DNA from: Opitutia bacterium
GTDB lineage: Bacteria > Verrucomicrobiota > Verrucomicrobiia > Opitutales > Opitutaceae
Length of the DNA stretch: 64,000 nt
Direction: 5' to 3'
Assembly (NCBI GenBank): GCA_016187925.1
Contig: JACPIS010000039.1
Coordinates: 124,001 to 188,000, forward strand
The notes under the pieces are model-generated. The model did not search any database and was not told the DNA's origin. It saw nothing but the letters and a program-made list of their open reading frames with translations. A program made the position numbers and the translations under genes. Shown in pieces: positions 18,347 to 26,319 of this stretch; the stretch's first letter is position 1, and the number at the start of each line of letters is the position of its first letter.

Positions 18347-19069
18347 TTAGGAATGGATGAGGGAGAGGTAGTGCGGGAACATGTCGCGCCAGTAGTTCCA
18401 GTCGTGGCCGCACCACTTGCGGTCGTCGAGGAAATGCGGGATGCCGCGGGCGTTGAGCATGCCGGAGAAATGCAGGTTGCGGTCGCGGCAGGTGTCGCGG
18501 TCGCCCGTGCCGAGGACGATGCCCATGTGGCGCAGGTGGCCGAGGAACCACGGGTCGTTGAGGTTCGGCACGTAGTCGACCGGGTTGTTGAAGTAGACGT
18601 TGTCGTCGTAATAGCCGTCGAGGAACGAGCGCACGTCGAACGAGCCGCTCAGGCTGACGCAGTAGCCGGTGAGGTCGGGATGGCGGAAGGCGAAGTTCAC
18701 CGCGTGGTAGCCGCCGAAGCTCGCGCCGGCCATCGCCACGCGGCCGTGGCCGGTCTCGGCCTGGGCGCGCGCGACCACGTCGTGCAGGATGACTTTCTCG
18801 TAGGCCATGTGCGTCTTCACGCGGTCGGCCGGGTGGACGGACTTGTTGTACCAGCTCTGCTCGTCGATGCCGTCGGGGCAGTAGATCTTCACCTGGCCGG
18901 CGTCGACGAGGTGCGCGACCGAGCCGACGAGCCCGAAGTCCTTGTTCTGCGAAAAACGCCCCAGCGAGGTTGGAAACAGGACGACCGGATAACCCGCGTG
19001 TCCGAAGACCAGCATCTCGAAATCCCTGCTCAGGTGCGGTGTGTACCAGCGGACGTATTGCTCGTTCAT
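18347..19069 (-). CDS. Alpha/beta-hydrolase esterase
   Basis: 240 residues from MNEQYVRWYTPHLSRDFEML; an upstream in-frame Met is less likely. Esterase-D-like fold with nucleophile elbow GASFGGYHAV near residue 115 and a C-terminal HDWNYWRDMFPHYL holding the histidine. No signal peptide, so cytoplasmic. First gene of the five-gene minus-strand locus (esterase, ATP-grasp, GCS2 ligase, peptidase, ATP-grasp-like). Confidence 0.87.
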   Translation of the reverse strand: MNEQYVRWYTPHLSRDFEMLVFGHAGYPVVLFPTSLGRFSQNKDFGLVGSVAHLVDAGQVKIYCPDGIDEQSWYNKSVHPADRVKTHMAYEKVILHDVVARAQAETGHGRVAMAGASFGGYHAVNFAFRHPDLTGYCVSLSGSFDVRSFLDGYYDDNVYFNNPVDYVPNLNDPWFLGHLRHMGIVLGTGDRDTCRDRNLHFSGMLNARGIPHFLDDRKWCGHDWNYWRDMFPHYLSLIHS

Positions 19070-19206
19070 GCGGGGGAGGACTCGGGCCGGAGCAGGCGGT
19101 GTGCCGCCAAGACATACAAGGCCCGGGTTCCGGGGCAAGCCGCGTCCGTCACGGTTGGAAAAACCGCTTGGCTTCGCCCCGGCTGCGCCCTACCACCGCC
19201 CGCCAC

Positions 19207-20019
19207 ATGACCCGCCGTCCCGCCAACCCGAAAGCCGCCCCGCTGCGCCTGCACCGGCGCTTCCACTCGCGCGTGCTCCGCAACTGCCGCGACGTCGTCG
19301 TGTGGCTCCCGCCCGGCTACGGCCTGGCCCGGCGCCGCCACCCGGTCGTCTATTTTCAGGACGGGCAGAACATCTTCGATCCGCTCACCGCGTTCCTCGG
19401 CCAGGCCTGGCACGCCGGCGAGCGCGCCGCCGAGCTCATCCGGGAGCGCCGCATCGTCGCGCCGATCATGGTTGGCGTCTACAACACCGGCTTCAACCGC
19501 ATGAACGAGTACGCGCCCACGCGCGCGGAGTTCACCGGCTGGGACGGCGAGAAGTGCCGGAGCCAGGGCGACGCCAAGCGCTACGCGCGCTTCTTCACGC
19601 AGGAGCTGGTCCCGTTCATCGACGCCCATTACCTCACGCTCACCGGCCCGCGGCACACCTCCGTCGTCGGCTCGTCGATGGGCGGGCTCGTGTCGCTCTA
19701 CTTCGCGTTGTGGCATCCGCGCGTGTTCGGCCGCGTCGCCGCGCTGTCGCCCTCGCTGTGGTGGGACAACCGCGTCGTGCTGCAGGATTTCGCCCGGCTC
19801 CCGAAAAAGTCCGACGTGCGGCTCTGGCTCGACATGGGCACGGCTGAGCCGGGCTGGGAGGTCGTGCAGCTGTTCCGCGACAACCTCGTCGGCCGCGGCT
19901 GGGCGCAGGGCGGCGACCTCGAGTACCGCGAGATTCCCGGCGGCCAGCACAACGAAGCCGCCTGGGCCGCGCGCATCGGCGACGTGCTGGAGTGGATGCT
20001 CGGCCGGGAGCAGAGGTAG
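19207..20019 (+). CDS. Alpha/beta-hydrolase esterase, divergent partner
   Basis: 270 residues from MTRRPANPKAAPLRLHRRF. Esterase family with VVYFQDGQNIFDP (oxyanion region), nucleophile elbow VVGSSMGGLVSLY near residue 158, and C-terminal GGQHNEAAWAARIGDVLEWM with the histidine. Divergent from the first esterase with 137 bases between. Likely part of the same locus. Confidence 0.88.
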   Translation: MTRRPANPKAAPLRLHRRFHSRVLRNCRDVVVWLPPGYGLARRRHPVVYFQDGQNIFDPLTAFLGQAWHAGERAAELIRERRIVAPIMVGVYNTGFNRMNEYAPTRAEFTGWDGEKCRSQGDAKRYARFFTQELVPFIDAHYLTLTGPRHTSVVGSSMGGLVSLYFALWHPRVFGRVAALSPSLWWDNRVVLQDFARLPKKSDVRLWLDMGTAEPGWEVVQLFRDNLVGRGWAQGGDLEYREIPGGQHNEAAWAARIGDVLEWMLGREQR

Positions 20020-20060
20020 CCGGCGAATCGGCAGATTCACGGAACGGGCGTTCCGCGTTG

Positions 20061-20139
20061 TAGGGCGGGGTCGCCGGACCCCGCCGTATGTTGCGTAGCG
20101 TATGTCACATTCGCGGCGGGGTCAGCGACCCCGCCCTAC
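20061..20139. repeat. REP pair downstream of RAYT
   Basis: Two GGCGGGGTC...GACCCCGCC palindromes at 20061-20085 and 20113-20139, in opposite orientation as judged by the flanking TAGG/CCTA. They bracket one side of the RAYT gene. Confidence 0.88.
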
Positions 20140-20202
20140 AAAAGCCAGCGTGAAGCGTGGGAGAAAATTTTCGTCGGGGGGCCTTGGAGGAAAATTTCTT
20201 GG

Positions 20203-20676
20203 CTAGAAACCCAGCTTCTCGCACTCGCCGGAATACGGCCAGGTATCGGCGTCGTCGACGAATCCGGCGCGCACCGGGTTCTGGCGCACATAGTCCCATT
20301 TTTCTGAATAGCTCTTTGGGGAACGCAGGACGTGGTCGAAAAACTCCGGCTGCCAAACGGGCGGCGCGACCTGCCGGGTAGTAATGATCTGCCGGGCAGT
20401 CCACTTCTTCCAATCGCGCATGAAGGCGCTGAGCGATTTAGCGTCGGGTTCCGGAGCGGCAAAGAAGTGCACGTGATCCGGCATGATGACATAGCGCCCA
20501 ATCACCCAACCATGCACGTTCATAGAGTCGCGCCAAGAGCTGGTCAGGACTCCGGCAATTGGCGCGCCGACCAGAATCGGGCGACGCCGGTGCGTACAGA
20601 CGGTCAAAAAATACAGAGGATATTTGATCCACACATCGCGCAGGCGGCGCAGGTGTTCGCGATCTGGTTGGGGCAT
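20203..20676 (-). CDS. REP-associated tyrosine transposase (RAYT)
   Basis: 157 residues from MPQPDREHLRRLRDVW. Y1 transposase of the IS200-like type: FLTVCTHRRRPIL near the start, the HUH element VIMPDHVHFFAAP near residue 70, and the tyrosine-bearing block SYSEKWDYVRQNPVRAGFV near 125. Domesticated relatives process and spread REP hairpins. Palindromes of one family flank it on both sides (20061-20139 and 20782-20809) and recur through the window, which fits a REPtron. The frame is intact, so it may be active. Confidence 0.9.
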   Translation of the reverse strand: MPQPDREHLRRLRDVWIKYPLYFLTVCTHRRRPILVGAPIAGVLTSSWRDSMNVHGWVIGRYVIMPDHVHFFAAPEPDAKSLSAFMRDWKKWTARQIITTRQVAPPVWQPEFFDHVLRSPKSYSEKWDYVRQNPVRAGFVDDADTWPYSGECEKLGF

Positions 20677-20781
20677 GGAAGTGGGTGGCCCAACCCGGGT
20701 GCAGGGTTTTCGAATCAGATATGTCCGACAAGCGAATTGTTGTCGGGTGGGGTCGCTGGGTTGAGTAGCGCATGCCACATT

Positions 20782-20809
20782 GCGGCGGGGTCAGCGACCC
20801 CGCCCTACA
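20782..20809. repeat. REP copy upstream of RAYT
   Basis: GGCGGGGTCAGCGACCCCGC followed by CCTAC, identical core to the copy at 20113-20139. Confidence 0.88.
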
Positions 20810-20821
20810 ACGGCACAAAAC

Positions 20822-20848
20822 AAAAAAGCCCGCCGGACCGGCGGGCTT
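20822..20848 (-). terminator. Intrinsic terminator of the MuiA-like gene
   Basis: Perfect palindrome AAGCCCGCCGG-A-CCGGCGGGCTT with an A-run on its left, which is a T-run for the minus strand. It sits 26 bases after the stop. Confidence 0.9.
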
Positions 20849-20874
20849 CGCGAAGGGAGGGGATGCGGGGCGGC

Positions 20875-22536
20875 TCAGTCGAGGCCGGTGACGTTCACGT
20901 CCTTGTCGTACTCGACGGCGAACTTCACGGTGAGCTCGCGCTTCTCGCCGGGCTTGAGGTCGAGCGTCCACTTGAGCGCGCCCTCGTCGGTGGGCTTCAC
21001 TTCCTTGGCGTCGGGCGCGAGCTGCTTGACGACGATCTTCTCGTTGCGCGAGAGCGGCACCTGGTCGACCACGATCACGCGCTCGGCGGTCCGCTTGTTG
21101 TTTTGGATCGTGATCAGGTACTCGTAGGTGATGCGGCGGCCGGAATTGGTCAGGCCGGTCTCCTCGGAGAATTTCTGGACGCGCTTGTGCTTCACGCTGA
21201 TGCCCTCGTCGGCGCCGAGCGCGAGGTCGAACTTCTCGCCCGACATCACCGTGCGCACGCGGCTGGTAGCGACGAAGGTGCCGTCGAGGAACACGTTCAT
21301 CGCGCCGGCGAGCAGAGGGAACTCGGAGCTGTTGACGACCTTCGCGGTGAGGAAGGCCGAGGCGAGGCGCTTCGGCGTCGTGAGGTATTCGGGGTTGGCG
21401 GCGAGCCGGGCCGTGGTGATCGGCACCTTCTGCGGCGAATTGTCGCTCGGCACGGAGGCGGCGGTGCCGATCTTGAACGACGCGCTGGTGGCGCCGGCCT
21501 CGAGCGTGGCTTGGGCGACTTCGGCGACCTTGTCTTCCACCGCACCCGCATCGGCCGTGGTGAAAGTCTGCATGTTCATCTGGCCGGCGGCAGCCGGCGC
21601 GTTCATGCGGGCGCTTTTGGCTATCACCTCGCGCTCGTAGGCGACCGGAATCGGTCGCGGCACGAACACGTCCAGATTCCACGCCGTTAGCGTGGGCGCC
21701 GCCCCGCCGAGCGAGGGGCGGGCGGTCGAGAGCGTGAGGACGACGTCCTTCCAATCCTCGCCGGTGCTCTGGCGCACGAGCCCGAAGTAACCGAGCGACA
21801 CGGCGTGCTCGGTGCTGAGCACGCGGGCGTCGTAGCTGGGCGCCCAGCTGGCGCCGGGGACGGCGTAGGAGAGGGCCACGTCGAGATTGCCGGCCTGGGC
21901 GGCGCTGACGCGGACGGTGACGGTCTTGAAGGCGCGGCCGCCGGCGCCGCGCAGCTCGTTGAGCTGGGCCTGCACGGTGCTGATCTTGTTCTGCAATTCC
22001 TCGCGCGTCTCGTCGAGCGTGGCGCGCTCGGCGGTGATCTTGGATTTCTGCTCGGTGAGGTAGGTCAGCGAGGCGGTGAACTGGTTGAGGTCGGGCCGCG
22101 GCACGTCCTTGGCGGGCGGGGCGAAGAGCGCGTGTTCCATGCGGGTGAGGATGGTGGCCTGTGCCTCGAGCACGCCGTTGCGGTCGTCGAGGCCGCGCAT
22201 CTGTTTGCCGAGCGCCTTGAGCTGGTCCTCCAGTTCCTTGACGCGGGCGTTGGGCGTGAAGTCGACGTAAGTCTGCTTCGCGCTCACGTCGAGGATGGTG
22301 GCCGCGGCGGTGCCCTTGCCGCTGACCTGCAGCGACTGCTCGTTGAGCGACTCGGGCAGGTTGGCGAAGACCAGTTCGGTCACGCCGGTGCCGAGCTCGG
22401 CGGTGGCGGTGCGGGTGACAACGGCGCGGTCGGTGTAGACCGTGACGGCGGAAATCGTGGAAGTGACGGGCGCGGCGCCGAGGCGAAGCACGGCGAGCAA
22501 CGCGCTCAGGGACAGGAACAGGCGGATGATTTTCAT
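20875..22536 (-). CDS. MuiA-family (DUF4139/DUF4140) exported protein
   Basis: 553 residues. Signal peptide MKIIRLFLSLSALLAVLRLGAA. N-terminal DUF4140-like part with VTVYTDRAVVTRTA and ELVFANLPESLNEQSLQVSG, a coiled coil about residues 95-195 (VKELEDQLKALGKQMRGL and onward), then DUF4139 with SYAVPGASWAPSYDARVLS, TGEDWKDVVLTLSTARP, and a C-terminal YEYLITIQNNKRTAERVIVV. Named for mucoidy inhibition, but the biochemical role is unknown. Single gene with its own terminator. Confidence 0.9.
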   Translation of the reverse strand: MKIIRLFLSLSALLAVLRLGAAPVTSTISAVTVYTDRAVVTRTATAELGTGVTELVFANLPESLNEQSLQVSGKGTAAATILDVSAKQTYVDFTPNARVKELEDQLKALGKQMRGLDDRNGVLEAQATILTRMEHALFAPPAKDVPRPDLNQFTASLTYLTEQKSKITAERATLDETREELQNKISTVQAQLNELRGAGGRAFKTVTVRVSAAQAGNLDVALSYAVPGASWAPSYDARVLSTEHAVSLGYFGLVRQSTGEDWKDVVLTLSTARPSLGGAAPTLTAWNLDVFVPRPIPVAYEREVIAKSARMNAPAAAGQMNMQTFTTADAGAVEDKVAEVAQATLEAGATSASFKIGTAASVPSDNSPQKVPITTARLAANPEYLTTPKRLASAFLTAKVVNSSEFPLLAGAMNVFLDGTFVATSRVRTVMSGEKFDLALGADEGISVKHKRVQKFSEETGLTNSGRRITYEYLITIQNNKRTAERVIVVDQVPLSRNEKIVVKQLAPDAKEVKPTDEGALKWTLDLKPGEKRELTVKFAVEYDKDVNVTGLD

Positions 22537-22666
22537 GACGGGGTTGGACTGGGATGTCCGGTTAGACGTTCCGGTACGGCGGAACTTAGGCGAGCGTAGA
22601 CAAAATATCCCGCCGGTCCGAACCTAATTTCTGTTCATTCCGCAAATAGCCCCTAAGAATTCGCGC

Positions 22667-23509
22667 ATGAGTTCGTTGGCCGGCCAGGTTGTCATCATCA
22701 CGGGTGCATCGTCGGGCATCGGCGAGGCGACGGCCCGCCGCCTCGCGCGCGGCGGCGCGCGGCTCGTCCTCGCCGCCCGGCGGCCCGACCGGCTCGAGGC
22801 GCTCGCGCGCGAGCTCGACCCGAGCGGCGCGAGCGTCCTCGCCGTGGCGGGCGACGTCACGAGCGAGGCCGACCGCCAGCAGCTCGTCGCGGCGGCGCAG
22901 GAAAAATTCGGCCGCATCGACGCGCTGGTGAACAACGCCGGCTACGGCACGCGCGGCCCCGTCGAGCTGGTGCCGGTCGAGCTCATCCGGAAAAATTTCG
23001 AGACGAACGTCTTCTCGCTCGTCGCGCTGACGCAGCTCGTGCTGCCCGGCATGCGCGCGCGCGGCAGCGGCACCATCGTCAACATCGGCTCGGTGGCCGG
23101 CCGCATCGCGCGCCCGCTCTCCAGCATCTACGACTCCACCAAGCACGCGCTCGAGGCGCTGACCGACGGCCTGCGCGGCGAATTGAAACCCTTTGGCGTG
23201 CGCGTGACGCTCATCCGCCCGGGCTTCATCCTCACCGAGTTTGTCGACGCCGCCAACAAGGCGTCGGACACCGTCCTCGAGAACGCGGGGCCCTACGCGA
23301 AATACATGGCCGGCTTCCGGCTCGGCTACCAGAAGCTGCGCTCGGTGGCCGGCGTGCCCGACGACATCGCCCTGCTCGTCGAGCGCGCGCTCACCAGCCG
23401 TAACCCCGCGCCGCGCTACAACGGCCCGCTCCACGCCAAGTTCTTCCTCTTCCTCAAATGGGCGCTCCCCCGCCGCACACTGGAGTGGATCACGCGGCTG
23501 CGGACGTGA
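22667..23509 (+). CDS. Short-chain dehydrogenase/reductase
   Basis: 280 residues. Rossmann motif TGASSGIGEATARRL (TGxxxGxG) at residue 13, NNAGYG near 90, catalytic serine in NIGSVAGR near 143, and YDSTKHA (YxxxK) near 156. ARRPDR after strand 2 suggests NADP preference. C-terminal FFLFLKWALPRRTLEWI is amphipathic and may contact a membrane. Substrate unknown. Confidence 0.92.
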   Translation: MSSLAGQVVIITGASSGIGEATARRLARGGARLVLAARRPDRLEALARELDPSGASVLAVAGDVTSEADRQQLVAAAQEKFGRIDALVNNAGYGTRGPVELVPVELIRKNFETNVFSLVALTQLVLPGMRARGSGTIVNIGSVAGRIARPLSSIYDSTKHALEALTDGLRGELKPFGVRVTLIRPGFILTEFVDAANKASDTVLENAGPYAKYMAGFRLGYQKLRSVAGVPDDIALLVERALTSRNPAPRYNGPLHAKFFLFLKWALPRRTLEWITRLRT

Positions 23510-23804
23510 AAAGGCTTCTCGGGTGCATGGTTCACCGAGACTTTTTAACGGCCACAAAGAGGCACAAAAAACGCAAGGCCGGAAGGGAGTCGTAGATAGG
23601 CATGGTGTGCACGAAACAAGAATGGCGGCGTGTAGGGTTGCCCTGATTTGACGGACAGTGGGCTGGGGTTCAAATCCCGTTGGCCGCCCCTGAACCGGGA
23701 CTTGATTTTCCGTGGGTTCGTGCCGATAGTGCTTTCGGAATCGCCCCCCAGACCAAACCGGCTCCGTATGGTGCTCTTTCCGCAAGGATAGGTCGGGGGG
23801 CTTC
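23510..23804. other. Gene-free stretch with a tRNA-like remnant
   Basis: No credible gene. Around 23623-23690 there is GGCGGCG at the left and GGCCGCC at the right, with a normal-looking T-arm core GGGGTTCAAATCCC between, but no anticodon arm with 5 bp. Best read as a decayed tRNA or chance similarity; it lies next to a DUF3800 gene of mobile-element style. Confidence 0.3.
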
Positions 23805-24434
23805 CTATTTGGGCCAGAATTGGACGAGCATTTCGCGGTGGGAGATGAGCCTGCGATAGCGGTTGTTCTCCTGCGGTTGGGTGTAGCCGCGGGCAACAGC
23901 GCCGCAGACCATGTCGGCCAGCTGGAGCAACAGATTGCGGTCGGAATCCTGCACCTTGACCTTGCGGATGAACTTCGGTCCGTCGCCGGCTTCGTTCACG
24001 CGTTTGCGCAGATAGGTGTTGAGTTGGTTGCGGAACTCACGGCCACCGCTGCCATCGATCACGACAATTGAGTCGTTCAGGTAGGGCTTGGCGTTCTGAA
24101 AAACGAGCCCGCAGGTATATTTGTAGAAAGGATCGGGAAACTGGAAGCCCCTGCCGGTCAGCTTGGCCTTGTTGATGACGACCGAAAAATAGAACCACTC
24201 GTAGGGTGCGACGGCGCGCAGAAACGCCTCGCGCCAGTCGGTCCGCAGTTTGCTGAAGTGAAATTCAAAGCGGTCGGGCAGGCGCAGCTCCCGTTTCAGC
24301 AGCGCAAGCCGCTGCTCCACCGCGGCGGCTTCGTCGTGATCCTCAAACGCGATCAGCGTGACCGTGAAGAAGGCGGAGCAGCTGCCGCCAGGCGGCATGC
24401 CGGGATCGCCAGATTCGTCGATGAATACTAGCAT
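23805..24434 (-). CDS. DUF3800 protein
   Basis: 209 residues from MLVFIDESGDPG, the family signature with the acidic residues of an RNase H-like fold. Also seen: SVVINKAKLTG in the middle, SIVVIDGSGGREFRNQL near residue 130, and LLLQLADMVCGAVARGY near 180, the conserved QLAD block. An earlier ATG would add 16 residues. DUF3800 proteins occur in mobile and defence-linked loci; the activity is not established. Starts 10 bases after the small upstream gene. Confidence 0.85.
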   Translation of the reverse strand: MLVFIDESGDPGMPPGGSCSAFFTVTLIAFEDHDEAAAVEQRLALLKRELRLPDRFEFHFSKLRTDWREAFLRAVAPYEWFYFSVVINKAKLTGRGFQFPDPFYKYTCGLVFQNAKPYLNDSIVVIDGSGGREFRNQLNTYLRKRVNEAGDGPKFIRKVKVQDSDRNLLLQLADMVCGAVARGYTQPQENNRYRRLISHREMLVQFWPK

Positions 24435-24444
24435 GCCGGGCCGG

Positions 24445-24639
24445 TCATTTTCGGAGACGCTTCTCGGCGTCTTCGAGAACAACCCATCGGCCCGGGGTCT
24501 TGTCGTTGATCTTGTCGGCCAGGTGGCGTTTGAAGCCGGGATCGGACTTGCGCTCCAACGCCGCCAGATGTGCCGCGAGGTGACGGCGTTCGGCGGGACT
24601 CAGGCGCTCGGCTTCGTGCTTCAGCTCGGCCAGACTCAT
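24445..24639 (-). CDS. Small antitoxin-like protein upstream of DUF3800
   Basis: 64 residues, MSLAELKHEAERLSPAERRH then LAAHLAALERKSDPGFKRHL. Helical and charged, in the style of small addiction-module antitoxins whose N-terminus reads ELKxEAxxLSPxER. Ends with DKTPGRWVVLEDAEKRLRK. Tightly coupled with the DUF3800 gene. Toxin-antitoxin status is an inference only. Confidence 0.6.
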   Translation of the reverse strand: MSLAELKHEAERLSPAERRHLAAHLAALERKSDPGFKRHLADKINDKTPGRWVVLEDAEKRLRK

Positions 24640-24688
24640 GCGCGCAAGTTACCCGCCGCACCTCAACCGTCAACGGGGGAAAGGGCGC

Positions 24689-26185
24689 TCAAGGGTGCTG
24701 CAAGAAACCGTGCAGCTCCGCCGCGAATTTTTTTCCGAAGCCGGGGACTTCGGCGATCTGCTCGGCGGTGGCGGCGCGGAGCTTGTCGATGGAACCGAAA
24801 TGATCGAGCAGCGTGGCCTTCCGCTTTTCGCCGAGGCCGGGGAAATCGTCCAAAATGCTCTCCTTGATCTTCCGCGAGCGGAGGTCGGCGTTGTAGGTGT
24901 TGGCGAAGCGGTGGGCCTCGTCGCGCAGGCGCTGGAGCAGGTTGAGGCCGGGGTGGTCGAGCGGCAGGTTGAGCGGCGCGCGCGCGTCGGGGAAGATGAT
25001 CGTCTCGTGCTTCTTCGCCAGGCCGATGAGCGCGGGCGGCGGGCACTCGAGCTTGAGAAAGGCCTTGAGCGCGGCGGCGATCTGCCCGCGGCCGCCGTCG
25101 ATGACGACGAGATCGGGGAACTGCTTCTGCTCCTCGATGAGCCGGCGGTAGCGGCGGCCGACGACCTCCTCCATGGCGCGGAAGTCGTCGTTGCCGATGA
25201 AGCTCTTGATCGAGAAGCGCCGGTAGTGGTCCTTGTCGGGCCGGCCGTCGGTGAAGTGCACCATCGAGGCGACGACGAACGTGCCGCTGATGTGCGAGAT
25301 GTCGAAGCACTCCATGTGCGCCGGCGGCGCCTCGAGGCCGAGCGCCTCCTGCAGCGAGCGCAGCGCCTCGTCGTTCGGGCGGAGCTTGGTCAGGTCGCGG
25401 GTGAACTTACGCGTGCGCTCCAGCGTGCGTTCGAGGGCGAGCACGACATCGCGCAGCTCGGCGGCCTTCTCGAACTCCTGCTGGGCGGCGCGCTCCTTCA
25501 TCTCCGTGCGCAGCGCCTCCAGCCACTCGCGCGACTTGCCGTCGAGGAAGGCGCAGGCTTGGTCGACGCGCGTGCGGTATTCCGCGGCGGCGACCTCGTT
25601 GGGCCAGCCGTAGAGCTCGGCGCGCACGTCGTCGTAGAGCCGGTAGCGGCCGTCGGGGAGCTTCGTGGGCCGCGTGTCGCCGAGGAGTACGCCGAACTGC
25701 TTGCGCATGGAGGCGAGCGTGCGGCGCAGCAGCCCGGAGTGGGCGAAGGGCCCGAAGTAGCGCGAGCGGTCCTCCTTGCGGAAGCGCGTGAGCGTGAAGC
25801 GCGGCATGTCGTCCTCGGCGTTGAGGCGGACGAGGAGGAAGCGTTTGTCGTCGGTGAAGTCGGTGTTGTATTTCGGGCGCCACTGCTTGATCAGCTTGCC
25901 CTCGAGCAGCAGGGCCTCGGGTTCGGACTTCACCTCGATGATGTCGAAGTCGGTGATGAGCTCGATCAGCGTGCGGATCTTCGGCTGGTGGCGCAGCGCG
26001 CGGGCGCGGCCGGGCTGGAAGTAGGATGACACACGTTTTTTCAGGCTCTTGGCCTTGCCGACGTAGATGATGCGGCCCAGCCGGTCCTTCATCAGGTAAA
26101 CGCCCGGGCCTTCCGGCAGGGTGCGGACTTTTTCCTTCAGGTCTGGAGAGTGGGTAGCCACGAGGAGGCGCTGGGGGTTGGGCAT
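24689..26185 (-). CDS. uvrC: Excinuclease ABC subunit C
   Basis: 498 residues from MPNPQRLLVATHSPDLKEK. GIY-YIG nuclease domain: GVYLMKDRLGRIIYVGKAKSLKKRV near residue 28. UVR domain: ALRTEMKERAAQQEFEKAAELRD near 215. RNase H-like 5' nuclease: ECFDISHISGTFVVASMVHF near 305, then DLVVIDGGRGQIAAAL near 375. HhH repeats: DFPGLGEKRKATLLDHFGS and VPGFGKKFAAEL at the end. Shorter than the usual 600 but all domains are present. Nucleotide excision repair with UvrAB. Confidence 0.95.
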   Translation of the reverse strand: MPNPQRLLVATHSPDLKEKVRTLPEGPGVYLMKDRLGRIIYVGKAKSLKKRVSSYFQPGRARALRHQPKIRTLIELITDFDIIEVKSEPEALLLEGKLIKQWRPKYNTDFTDDKRFLLVRLNAEDDMPRFTLTRFRKEDRSRYFGPFAHSGLLRRTLASMRKQFGVLLGDTRPTKLPDGRYRLYDDVRAELYGWPNEVAAAEYRTRVDQACAFLDGKSREWLEALRTEMKERAAQQEFEKAAELRDVVLALERTLERTRKFTRDLTKLRPNDEALRSLQEALGLEAPPAHMECFDISHISGTFVVASMVHFTDGRPDKDHYRRFSIKSFIGNDDFRAMEEVVGRRYRRLIEEQKQFPDLVVIDGGRGQIAAALKAFLKLECPPPALIGLAKKHETIIFPDARAPLNLPLDHPGLNLLQRLRDEAHRFANTYNADLRSRKIKESILDDFPGLGEKRKATLLDHFGSIDKLRAATAEQIAEVPGFGKKFAAELHGFLQHP

Positions 26186-26319
26186 CGCGCACCGGTCAGC
26201 TGGATTGCTTCGTCGCCCGGCTCCTCGCAACGACAGAATGGGGGCGGTGGTCCACAAAGAAGGCGTGCGGGGGCTGGCATTTTCGGAAAATCGGGCTACG
26301 GTGCGGCGTCGGTCACAGT

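Noticed and set aside
23623-23690. Complete tRNA
   Set aside because: T-arm-like core only; no anticodon arm could be formed.
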